Of a stretch of 64,000 nucleotides of DNA, positions 1 through 12,500 are shown piece by piece. The DNA lies in contig NC_049979.1 of the NCBI RefSeq assembly GCF_000003815.2, forward strand, positions 3,125,353 through 3,189,352. The letters are read 5' to 3'. Origin of the DNA: Branchiostoma floridae (taxonomy: Eukaryota > Chordata > Leptocardii > Amphioxiformes > Branchiostomatidae). The first letter of the stretch is position 1; the number at the start of each line of letters is the position of its first letter. Both the position numbers and the translations under genes were made by a program. The notes under the pieces were generated by a model. It was not told the origin of the DNA, searched no databases, and saw only the letters and a program-made list of their open reading frames with translations.

Positions 1-112
1 CTCCCACCTCCACTCTAAGTTACTTCAGTTGATTTTGTTACTTTTCTGTTTACTTATTGTACATGTCAAGATTTGTTGCTTATGTTTTGTATTTATTGTT
101 TTATGAATTGTA

Positions 113-215
113 GGACTCCAGGAAGAATAGTGATACTACATTTAGTATCACTAATGGAGATCCAAATAAAACAAACAAACAAACAAACAAACATTTTGCC
201 TAACGGTTGTATATT
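113..215 (+). mobile_element. LINE/SINE 3' tail with hairpin
   Basis: GACTCCAGGAAGAATAGTGA, hairpin AGTGATAC..GTATCACT, AATGGAGATCCAAATAAAAC and a CAAA microsatellite. Other copies at 8600-8655 and 10740-10800. Confidence 0.7.
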
Positions 216-355
216 TTGCAAATGTATATTGTTACTATTGTATATATCATTGTATTGTATATTGTGTTGCGCTATAAATGTTTTGTACGGGAGGGCAGCC
301 TACAAAGGTGAATTTTTGCACCTGTTTTGTCCTCCCTTTCACTATGTGTAAAACC

Positions 356-391
356 CAAACAAACAAACAAACAAACAAACAAACAAACAAA
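356..391. repeat. (CAAA)n microsatellite at AP5M1 exon 12 donor
   Basis: Nine CAAA units touching the exon; on the gene strand the intron begins GTTTGTTTG. A matching array at 1412-1447 does the same for exon 11, and another lies at 173-197. Confidence 0.93.
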
Positions 392-392
392 C

Positions 393-526
393 CTGAGCGT
401 AGGAGTTGAGGCCGGTACAGAAGGGGTCCTCCTGCAGCAGGCTGTGCGGAGGCGTGGCCATGTTGTCTGCAAACGTCACCGTCGCGTTCATCTGGACCTC
501 CAGCGACTTGGTGGGGAACTTCTGAC
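393..526 (-). CDS. AP5M1: AP5M1 exon 12
   Basis: Encodes (G)QKFPTKSLEVQMNATVTF through FCTGLNSYAQ, matching vertebrate GQKFPKSMEISLSGTVTF and ICTGETAYLK. Acceptor CTGCAG|GT. The donor is again the start of a (GTTT)n run. The following C-terminal exon is not found in 1-392. Confidence 0.93.
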
Positions 527-3500
527 CTGCAGGTCACGTGGGAGGGGAGAGAAGATTATCGTTCCTCACATTTTCTTTGCAAGTTTCCACAAGTTTCAAA
601 TTCAATAAGTGTAGCAATAAAAACTATTGCCATGGCGATGGTTTTATCATTTATAAGTTTTAATCATTGTTGTTGTAGGTGTGTTGCATGTTTGTGTTCT
701 ATGCTTTCGCCTACTGTATGTACGAAGATTGTTTTACACGATGGATGTTTGTAGGGCATTGCTGTTATATTAACAAGAAAGGCCTTCTCTTGTGACGAGT
801 GACCTATCATAAATGTTTCTCATTGATTATACAAACGAGGTTCTCAAAAAAGCTATAACTTGAAAAGAAGTCACTTGTAAAGGAGTGCATCTACATGTAA
901 CCCTCTCAGCTTTCCACCCAATATATAGTAATGTTGGCATCACACAGCAGCAAAATAGCTCGCCCAATCCAACTAGTCTGTGAGCTCTGACTGGACATTT
1001 TCAGCACCAATATAGTCGGCGTATTCTTGTTCGGTGTGCAATTTTTGTCGTTGTTTGCAGGTGACTAAGATCAGTTGGAAGCGCGGTGTGAAGCCTTAAG
1101 CAGCAGCAGTATAATCAAATATGGATACTACTAGTACCTTCTTTGGTCAGTACTGACCATAGTAAAATCTTAGTTGATATCAACCGTACAGCTTCTGCTA
1201 TGTCTAAAGAGTCCTATGCCAGAACGACAGTCTCTACCACATAGGTCACATCTGTAAGCTAACTCATGAGTCTTTTGCAAAGTTCTTTTCTCTTGATCAG
1301 TCTGGCTTCTCCTAATTTTAGCTGCCTGGACAGTGCGCATGGACACTATAATATATAAGACATGTAGTTCTCTCTTTCTGTATCCATATTATATATTGAG
1401 CTTGAGAAAGCATGCAAACAAACAAACAAACAAACAAACAAACAAACCAATGTTCCATGCCAGGATCCTCCTGTCCGCTGACAGAACAGTGGAGCCCACA
1501 GAGGGAGTTGTTTTGTACGTCTGGATCGGGCCCCTGGACAGAAGACAAGACAGTTTACAGTAGTGGTAAAATGTTGCACAGAAGTTTATGCACATGCAAT
1601 TAACCAATGAAGGCCTGCAAAAGTAGATAGAATGTTCCTATAGCTCAACTGGTAGAAGCCTTACAGTGGAGCTCTTGGTTCCATTTGGCTGGACCTGATC
1701 GGCTCAGCTCTTCTCCTTTGGAAGGGACATAAAATAGGGGTCCCATATGCATCTTTGAGGAGTTGCCCAGAGCACGCATGTTGAAATGGGAAGGGCTAAC
1801 AATCCCTCCCTTTACACGACTTTCCTTGCTCTACCCAGGTGTAAAACGGCTACCTGGCTTTGTTTGGAGAGGTACATGTAAAAGACATCCGTGTTGGAAA
1901 ATCGTCTGATCCTGAAAAAAAGTTCCCCTCCGACCCTTCTATAGAAACTTGCTGACCAATGTGCAACTAGGCACAAAAAGGGGAACAACACAACAACAGG
2001 CCTGCAACATCTAAATGTACAAAATGTAGTTTGCTATTTAGATTTAAGCTATAAAACAGGACCTTCTATCAGACACCATCATCAGGGTAGAATGACTGGA
2101 AACTACTTGTTGCTGCTACTTAGTACTCCCTGGTTGTGCCTAAAGAACCTTAAGGTACTATATGAATAATTGCGAACCTGATGAAGTTATTTACGGATGT
2201 ACAAAATGCAGTTTGCTATGGAGATTTAAGCTATAAAACTGGTCCTTCTGGATGGTGCTCATCATCATCATCAGTCACTGGGTTCTGCATCTCACCTGTT
2301 GTAGAACGGGATCTGAAGCTCACAGAACTCGAAGTGGTTCTTGACCTTGGAGCCCAGCTTGAGTTGCACGAGGAGCTTCACCTTGTTCCCCTCTCCCTGT
2401 GGCAAAAGGAAAGATTGCAGTACCACTGAATCCGCCAGGGGGCTCAAAATCTGAATATCTTGTTTATACAATGTGTGTCAGTCGTTCCCTAAGTTTTCAG
2501 AAAAACGAAGTGGATGGGCCTAAAATAAATTGCACATACAGCGGGTTGTGCCCTTAGCTTCACTCACCCTCATCTGGTAGTACCCCCTGATGGGCAGCTC
2601 GCGGACCTGTGAGGTGTAGTGGCACAGCGTGATCATGTGGAGGGGCGGCGTGAAGCGCAGCTTGTACGGGCCCATCGTGGCCGTCTGGTGCTGCGCAGAG
2701 CTCGCACAGTTGTTCAGGATCTGCAGGAAGTGTGAAAGTAAAAACATTAGCATGTTAATAGAAGAAACCAACAACAACAAAAACAGAAACTTCCTTTCCT
2801 TCCATTCAGGTCGCATGACATAGGCCTCAAGTAACTTCAACCTGCCACCAGGTTAGTAACCTTGTTTTTTTTCTTACGTATGCACCTGGCCTATGAAAGC
2901 AAGGACATGCTGTACTATGCTCAATCGAGCCCATAACACTGAGGAAGAGACACGGTGAAACATGTTTGTTGTGTGTTGGTTCGAATAAAGTTCCTAGACG
3001 GGGAACATGCGGCTCCGGTGTCTTTTCTAAGGATGTGGCGTAAGTGTGAACGGTTGGCTTGAGGTTGTCCTTCTCCACATACTCTTGTTTTCTACTTTCT
3101 CTACAAAAACATGGCATAAATCTTAAATTACTGTCACAGATGAACTTTCATTAGATATTTCCTTTCCTGTTATCATAAAGCTAAAACAAGATGCTTGCTA
3201 TAATGTCAATGTCGAACCACATTTAATGTCGGGAAGAACCCCTTCATCCTCAGCATGACCCCATCACAACCCCTAACCCCAGCATGACCCCATCACAACC
3301 CCTAACCCCAGCATGACCCCAGCACGACCCCTGACCCCCAGAATGACCCCTGACCCCAGCATGACCCCAGCATGACCCTGACCCCCAGCATGACCCTAGC
3401 ATGACCCCTGACCTGTGTGTCAGTGCTCTGCACACAGGGGTGCACCAGGATGTTCTCCAGGGGTTTCCCCAGGGGTGGGGCCGGCAACGACAGGTTCACC

Positions 3501-6500
3501 GTAACGTCTGGCATCACCCCTTCTAGCTCCGTCTGCAAGTAAACAACAACAATAAACAATAACAACAAACAATAAACAACAGTCCAAAATGTTTAGCAAG
3601 GGGCAACGACAGGTTCACTGTCACGTCTGGCATCACCCCTTCTAGCTCCGTCTGCAAGTAAACAATAACAACAACAAACAGATAAACAACCGTCCATAAT
3701 GCTTAGTGAGGGGCAACGACAGGTACACTGTCATGTCTGGCATCACCCCTTTTAGCTCCGTCTGCAAGTAAACAATAACAACAAACAATAAACAACAGTC
3801 TGTAATGTTTCTCAGGGGTGGGGCAGGTAACGCTTGGGTTCCTGTAAAAACCGGGGCCCCGCGGGGCCGCGACGGGGCCCCGTCGGGGCCCCGTACGGGG
3901 CCCCGTTTGCGGAGTGACTTGAAAAAAAAAAACTAGTTTTGGATTTCTCACCATGATTTCCCACCAGCATTTCTCAGCAGGATAATCAAAATACATTGAT
4001 ATTAATCATTAATATAATAATCATTGTGTAATAATCAAAATACATTGATATCAGCCGCACGTTGCGTCGTTGCCGAGTCCATAGTTCCTGCGTGCACGAA
4101 TATGCTGTATCGTAAACTGTTACGGCATCAACAACAACGAGCGTGTGGCGTATGACAATCTATCGGTTTAAATTTTATATTCTGTGCATAGAAATTTTTG
4201 GTAAGTTTCGGCTGACTTCGATTTTGGGGTTCCTTCCGACGGACGAGGGCTTTAATACTGGTGAAGCGTTCCGCCAGGTTGATCTTGCAGTGGGGGTGGC
4301 GAGAAATTAATAAGATAAGACAGTCGGTCTCATCCCACGTAAAATTACCCCGCTAAATCTAACTTTACGTGTATCTCCATATATTCAATATATATTGCGT
4401 AACATATTTAACGTGATAGACAAACTGTATTCATTTATTGAATTGTCTAACTCTTATTATTATAAGACTCTAAAGTCTACCCCCAGATAGTGTGGTATCA
4501 TGACAAAACTGCCCATCTATCGGCGTTGTTCAAAGCTCCACATGTTGGTTATGCCGCTGACTTTCGGTGCTGGTTTGCGATCCACTCCAATTTTTCGGCA
4601 TCCTAACCTGTATTGGGTTACGCACCCCGACCTTGAGGTCGACCTCGGACATCTGCACGGAACATGAAAAGTTAGAAAAGTGCGTAATGAATAACAGAAA
4701 ATACGGTACATGTGTGCATTGAGTCTGAATCCGTACCGCCCCCCGATTGCGCAATTCATTTTGGCATGATTAGCTTCGCGTAACATGATACATGCAGCCG
4801 TGGGAAGCCAGAGTTGCCTGCCCTGTGTGAGGCACTGTGTGCTCCTCCCACTTCCGACTCATGTTGCCGCCCGCTGCATATGAATGGTGCGTTATTTTAG
4901 TCAGCGTCATCTTTGAAACCCTGACTCCCTGGCTAGTCAGAAACCGGCAACGCTGACTCGTCAGAAATAGGTCCCTGACGCGTCATTGACACAGTATCTA
5001 AAACTTCATATAATAATATGATGATGATATAAGACTATGGTGATTACAATATTTTAGCAAGCAAAATTGGCCATTTTGTGTTCACCATGCATATCCATGT
5101 GTAACAACACTCAACATGTTTTTTCAACTCAATTCATAGCATACAGTTACCTGTGTGTTTGGTGTCCATAAAAATGTGTAGTAGCCTTATAAGTTATACC
5201 AGTGTAGGTTCATGTAGTTGTACAACACACCTATGTATTATAATGACTTCTACCAACACAGATAAACTTTCAAGATAACACCTATTTATGTGTACACTGT
5301 AAAAATGAAAGGAAAATTGAGTGCAGCATGTTAGCATGCATGAACCTGAATTGTCTAGCATTACTGATTAACTACACCCTGGGTGCCAAGAAGAATGCTA
5401 TCCCTAACCATATCTATCTACACAGTATCCAAGCTCACGGACAGTGTTAAAATGGATGATATACACATTGTGTGTAATACATGTAATATGCATATACAAT
5501 TATACAATTATTATATTACTACTGCAGACAACAACAACAGCAGTAGTAGTTATTATAGTTTAGTAGTAGTACCCAGTCTTTAGATGTTAAGACCAATATA
5601 TGATCTTTTATACCTATGCCTATACTGAGTGTTTCCTACGGTGGTGTGTCAAGTTGATAATAAACTCCTTTAAAGTATAAGAAAGACTGCTGTGATCATT
5701 CACATAATATTATGATAATAAGGACCTACATGTACACTAATATGAAGCCTTCCTGACAGCGTCCTTGGTTCTAGTACACTCAGATCCATGTACCAAGAAG
5801 CAGAATTTTTTTTTTCCGACCACTATGTGATCCCTTTTTCATTAGTTTTTGGTTCCTTTCCTCCACAACACCCCCCACTAATGATGTATACATCAATAGA
5901 AAGCTAAGAGTCTCTACTTTCTAGAAATATCATGCAGGTTTCAGTGTCAGTAGTATGATGTACAAGGTCAATAATTCAATAAAACATCAGTTTTGTGATC
6001 ATTGTATTACAGTATCCTAAACTATGTCAAAATTCCTGACATGTCCTGATAACATCGATTACATACACGAGAAAAGATTGTACCCAGGTATGACTACTGG
6101 TGAGTTAGTGACTACAGACTGTCATGGGTGCTGAACTGACTACTAGTATTAGGCTGTTCAAAACAAATTGGATGGGGGGTTGAAGAGCTTGGATTTTCTA
6201 CTTTCTGACTTCCCTTTCATTATTATCCTAGTACCTTGACCCCCTTTCATTTCATCCATATCCAGGTGCCTTGGCCCCTTAAAAATTTTATCCAAGTGAC
6301 TTGACCCCCTATAATTTCATCCAAGTCCAGGGTTTTCTTCTTTCAAGTTCTTGTAAACCCCCTTCAATCCAAAGCCAACAAAATCCACTCCCACTAACGT
6401 AAAATCCGACCTCTTCACCCCCCCCCCTCCTCAGTTATTTTTTGAACGGCCCATTTCAGCTGAAAGGCTTATCTATTTCAACATGATGTTCTCCTTTCTG

Positions 6501-9500
6501 ATGCTTCCTTTGCAAGAGACATTCCTTCAAAACAGGAGAAAGCTTACAGCTTGTCTTTTCTTGAGAAATCTATATCAGCTCAGTAACATAATCTTCATGG
6601 GCAATAAATGCATAAAATGAAATATAACGGTTACATTTCCCACTTTCATGTTACACACATTTTACCATATGCTCCCCACATCGTCGCTACTTTTTGGAGA
6701 ATCCTCACCAAAGGAAGGATAAATTCCCCTAAAATCAATAGTATCAAGGTCCCCAAGCACGTATTTCATCGTAAATACAGACATTTCGGGGCTAAAATCA
6801 GAAATTTATCGCAAATAAAAAAGAGCGCCGCCATCTTACCAACTTTCGGCCGCAAGGCATTGTGGTTGCGTATTGCCGTTTGACCCCTGACCTCCTCCGC
6901 CCCGCAAACGCGAAGTCACTCCAGATCCAGATCCCAGCGCCGCTAAGCTAAGCCGAAGCTAATTACTCATTAAAAATGTCGTTACAGCGTTTATCAGCGT
7001 TTATTGTACAACGGGGGCCCCGCGGGGTACCCCGCGGGTCACCCCGCGGGGTACCCCGTGGCCCCGCGGGGCCCCGGTTTTTACAGGAACCCATATCCAA
7101 GAAACAAATCCATTGATTTGTAAACATTATGCACAAAATGTATGATGATGATGATGTCATGTACAAAATTGAAGTTTGACATTGATAATGTCCTCATCAT
7201 ACATTTCAGTTGACACCACCTAGTGAGGATACTCCTACTGTGCTTGTTCCACTAGATACACACGATATGTGTGAGATGACAACGGTAAATGCTTACCTTG
7301 CATGTGACTGTGCCGTACACCATGTAGGCATCTGGCTGGCCCTTCTTGTCATACTGTAACAGGGAAGACAAGAATCAAATTTTGAAGAAAATACTGCATC
7401 TCCTTTCAAACAACAATAGACTGTAACAGTTGCAATATTGTTCAACACTGGAAACAAGAAGGATACAGCTACATAGCACATGACGTTTGTGTAACATTGT
7501 TCAAGACAGTACCCATACCAATAGGCGTTGGTTTCAAATTGCAATATTTTTAGTATATAGCACTCTAAAACTACCACCTGCCGGCTTGTTGTTCCTAAAT
7601 ACCCTGTTTTGAAAGACAACGGATATAGGTTACCCTGCGGATAAAGGTGAACAAGCGTTACTTCCATGTCCCTATACTTCACGTATCGTTTATTGACTTG
7701 ATGCAGTTGTAAATAACAGGAAATCACATCGTCCCACCCTCACGGACACCAAATTATCTGCACCACAGGAGACAGGATTTGTGCTTGGTTTGGGAGGGAT
7801 GCTTCATCAAATATGGAAGTACTGCACGTAAATGCATTTAACCTCGCACGGAAAAGGGAAAAAGGACTTTTCGCAGTGGTTTTAAGTTCGCGGTAGTCCC
7901 ATGGACTGTAGTCTCTTACTGCCATGGAAAAATGTTCGCGGTAGATTTAATAAGCTCGCGGTGAAGCGGCCACTGCAAAAAACGCTAACATCAAACCATT
8001 GTCAAAAGTTTCTGCATTTACAGTATATTATAAAAAAAGTCTTGGGATACGAATAAAGAAGTCTGAAATAGAAGTCTGCCTTTCGGCACATCTTTCAAAA
8101 TTGTTGTATATAGTATACTGTTTGGGTTTGTCCATTTGAACTGTCGTCACAAAGATGATATTTTGCATAGGGTTGCAAACAGTACTTTTGGCTGGCAAAC
8201 TCCACTGGCATGCAATCTATCTATTTGGCCAGTTTCTACAATGTCCCAAGCCACGTGCATGTAGAGCCTGGTAGAGGCTACTAGTAGTTGAGATCGCGTG
8301 GTGCAGCGGCAGCGTATTTGGCTCAGGACTGAGATGTTTCGGGTTTGAATCCTGCCGTGTTACTGATCTTGTGCCCTTGGGAAAGGCACTTTACATGACA
8401 TTCCTCACTTTGCTCAGGTGAAAATGAGTACCTAGTTTGGGCCAGGGCAGTCCCTCGGATAGGACGTTAAATGGAGGTCCCGTGTTTGGGGAGAGCCACA
8501 CGCCACGCACGTTAAAGAACCCACCACACATGGTGCGGTGCGGTGTGCAACAGTGCAAATCCTTTCGTCTAGAGTTGGTGATTCCCTACAAATCAACCAG
8601 ACTCCAGGAAGAATAGTGACATATCAGTCACTAATGGAGATGTATCAAACAAAACCAAGTTACAGTAGACTGGGGTAGCTTGTCTTATCTTACCTGAACG
8701 GCCTTGATGTGTTCTGTGATGGCAAAGTAGATCTGAGGCTTCCCCTTGAAGAGCTTGGGCTTCCAGGCAGGTTGCTATGGTAACAGTCAACAGTAGCCAT
8801 ATGTTAAAATGGGATTAAATCTTCAGTCTGCTAAGGCCTATTTCCGAACCACGGCCCAGCCAGGCAGCTTTTGGGAACGAACTGGGGCCCAGTGGGGTAG
8901 CTTTTTTTAAAACTTACATTAGATATTTCCTTTCCTGTTCGTTCTGGCCGGGCAGCTTTCAGGAACGAAAAGTATGATATAAAAAACACCAAAATACACA
9001 AGACTTAAAGAGAAAAGTTGTGTGTATTATTTGTGTATATTTTTTTTTAGTATACATCATTTTCTATGTTTCATTTCCACAAACAGCTTGGCCGGGCCAC
9101 GGTTTGGAAATGAGACCCTTGTATCAGCAGATTGCATGATTCCATTACCCTGAAAAAAAAAGTGTTTGGGAAGTCTCTAGTATAGCCATAACCAAATTCA
9201 ATATGCAAGGAAACCAATATTTTTTAAAAGAATATTTTAGACTCAATTGCAGAACTCTTTATTCCTTTTTATTCTTTTTTGAGGCATCTCCAAAAAAGAC
9301 ACAATGTGACCTTACCTTGACCTTGGGTGCAGGGTCAGGTCTGTCCAGCAGTACTGAGGTCACAGTGAAGGGGTCAACGTCCAGAGGTGAACCGAAGGGG
9401 GCGGCATGACACAGGTAGTTATACAGCTCCAGGAACTTTGGTGAACTCTGGAGGGGAGTTTGTGAAACAGAAATGCAACAATCTCGTATGTCTGGGAAAT

Positions 9501-12500
9501 TTTAACTAGGTCTTTATATAATAACTAAGTCTTAACTAGGAGTGGGCACCAATACAGAGATTCAGGTCCAGGTACAGTCCAGGACCAGAGGACAGATTAA
9601 GGTCTGGACCTGAAATTGGACCTAATTGTTTGTGAATGGGCAATACTCGAAACAATGGTCCATTTTGCTACAAAGGTATCTGTAGAAACTTAATAAAATG
9701 ACTCTCCTCTCTTGCTATTTACTTGAACCAATAAGCCTCAAAATATGTGAATGCCTGCTGCCATAGTGCCAGTATAATCTGTCCATCCGGTCCAATGATT
9801 TTTTTCAGGTCCGTTTTTTCTGGACCAGTCCAACAAGAAAAAAACGGTTGTGTACCAGTACACCGTACCAGTACCCACCCCTAGTCTTAACACAATCATG
9901 TCCATTTCACACATTACATGCTCCACTCATAGTTCACTCTAGGACAACTAGAACTACGCAGAACGTATGCAAACTCCCTGCAAAGTTCCCCGATCTTTAG
10001 AGACTGATTTCCATCGTGCCGCAAGGTGATCTCTGGTAGAAAATCTCAGTCGAATAACCCATTACAGACAGAGTTAAAGCTACCACTGCTCGATGCACAA
10101 AGAGCCCCATTTACTATATGGTGTACCTTGATCTATATCCGTCCGCTTATACCATCGGGGGTGTCGTGGGGAGGAGGAGAACCTCGTTAAATAATGTCAA
10201 TTAATAGTATATCAAATTTGAATTGTAATTTGTAAACCGGCCAGATAATTTGCAAAGCATCATATTTTGATTGTCAATTCAGCACCAGGGCTGCTATGGG
10301 GCCCATACTTGTCGTCCTTTATTGCAATAGCCACAGGCAGCTGTTGGAAATGTTGGGGATAGCTCATAGAAAAACACAGCATATAAGGAAAAGATCCAGA
10401 TTTTCCCCGTCAACCTCTGCTTGGAGAGCAAGATTAAACATTGATATCAATGCCTGCAAACAGACCTTCAACCTTCCTAGGAGTGAATGTATGGCATGTT
10501 TAAGCTTGGGGCCTTGGAAAACAACAAGTAATCAGTGTGTTCATGCAAAAAGATATACTCATCTCATTATTAGGAGAATCAGTCCAAGTCTTTCTGGGGA
10601 CACTTTTTACAGACAGATGGTTGATTTATCTTATTTTGCATTGAATTATGTCTATCACTTTGATTTTGAGTTCATCCAATGTTTTTTCAAAGTCATAATT
10701 TGTTGTATATTTCTGTTGCTATAGTATAATTCTAATATGGGCTCCAGCAAGAATAGTGATGTACATGTATCACTAATGTAGATCCCAATAAACCAAACTG
10801 GTGACATTTAGGTAACGTTGATACATAACATTTTTAATACATTCAGAGGTGGTGTGTGTGTCCCCGTTGCCAATAGCAACAACTGTCAGGTAAAATTATA
10901 CAAGAGGCTGGTTGCCATGGTGATGCTGGCGAAAGATGAAGATGCGTGCTTTGATGATTAAGCTTGTTAATGTAAGGGGGATACCTGCCAGCTATAGCGG
11001 AAAAGACCGGTCTTTCAAACCTGAGTTCAGTGCCCTCGCTGCCCCATTTTCTTGCCGTGTGGCTGGATTCATGCTGCTTTATATGCTCATACATGTGTTG
11101 GTTGGGCCACACAATTTGTCGGTTACTTGATTTCAAGACTTGAATTTTCGAAATATTACTCTTCAAGGCCACACCGATTTTATTTGTTGCTTCTCGGATT
11201 CACTTGACTTTTGAATGTCTATTTTTTTTCATTTTCACAAAAAAAAGTGCAGGGAAAAAATGATGCAGGTTTTGCTATCACAAAGCTGTAAATACTACTA
11301 TTCAGAGCCACATACATATAGTTTCAGTCTAAAAACAATGCCTTTTATTCAGCACATCTATTTTAGTAAAAATCAAAGGAAGGGATTCATTGCATAAAAC
11401 ATGCCACTAAACTCCTCAGTCTGTTTTTTTTTTCTTATTTAAGCCATACATCTTCACCCTAGACCTTTTGAAAGAAATTATTTTATTTCTTTTCGACCTG
11501 CCGGTCCAATTTTTTTCTGAAAAAAATCCAAGAGGCAGCAAATAAATTTGGTGTGGCATAAATAAAAAAAAAATGAAGAGTACCCTGATTTATTTGCGCT
11601 TCTAAGGCCCGTCGTACATTGCCGCGGGGAGGAGGCTACAAGCTCCGGATAGTGGAGTTTGCGTTACACAGACTAAATGAAGAGGTGCTATGAAAAAAAA
11701 TATGCTCAAGTTGCATAAAAATAGCAATATACACATTAGCAACAGACGAAGATCGAGGCATGATTTTCAGCACCTTGCTGCTTTATATGCTCATGCATGT
11801 GTCGGTTGGGCCACACAAATTCAATTTGTCGGTTACTTGATTTCAAAAAATTAAACTTTTGAGAGATTACTACCTATGGCCACAACAATTTTCTTGTTGT
11901 TTCTCGGATTCGTCTGTCCATTTTTTTTTCATTTTCAAAAAAAAAAAAAAATGGACAGAGAAAAAATAATACAGGTTTTGCCGGATACTTGATTTCAAGA
12001 CTTGAACTTTCGAAAGATTACTCCCTAAACATTAAAAAAATGAAGAAGTGCTTCAAGAAAAAAAGGTGCATAAAATCAGCAATATACACAGCAAGGTTTT
12101 CAGTACCTTGGACAGGAAACTGGTTCTTTTTTTTCTTATTGACAAAAACTGACAGTATTCATTTAAATAGAAAGCAGACTGAATAAAAATTCTACACTGC
12201 CCATCCCCCAGAAAAGGCAGGTTTTTCTAGGGTAGGTAGGGAAAAAGGAGACACAAGATTTTTTTCCTAGGCCCTACCTTGGTGATGTTTTTGGAGAGAA
12301 TAAGAGGACAGCTGTTACCTTGGTGATGTTTTTTGAGAAAATAAGAGAACAGCTGTTACCTTGGTGATGTTTTTTGGCAGCTGACCCAGGAAGTCTAGGA
12401 TGCCCAGCAGCAGGGAGAATCCAGCCGTGATACCTGGCCTGGAGAAACACAATGTCATCACGGTTAATCCTGAAATATTCACGGTTGTAGGTAGAGATTG

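Noticed and set aside
327-608. Plus-strand frames around the (CAAA)n arrays at 327-608 and 1333-1603
   Set aside because: Antisense shadows of AP5M1 exons and microsatellite readings (NKQTNKQT).
3602-3800. Extra AP5M1 exons in the repeated border copies
   Set aside because: Each copy contains only the first exon bases and then intron; there is no donor or downstream exon sequence.
7293-7727. 144-codon minus-strand open frame as a single gene
   Set aside because: Only the AP5M1 exon (7297-7353) is real and in another frame; the rest covers a MITE fragment.
8285-8360. tRNA gene (CAG-type anticodon loop)
   Set aside because: A and B boxes exist, but the acceptor stem is not closed and a SINE body follows; similar heads occur in other SINE copies.
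10296-10724. 142-codon plus-strand open frame
   Set aside because: No recognisable domain; precedes a LINE-type tail, so at most a decayed LINE remnant, but no RT motif supports it.
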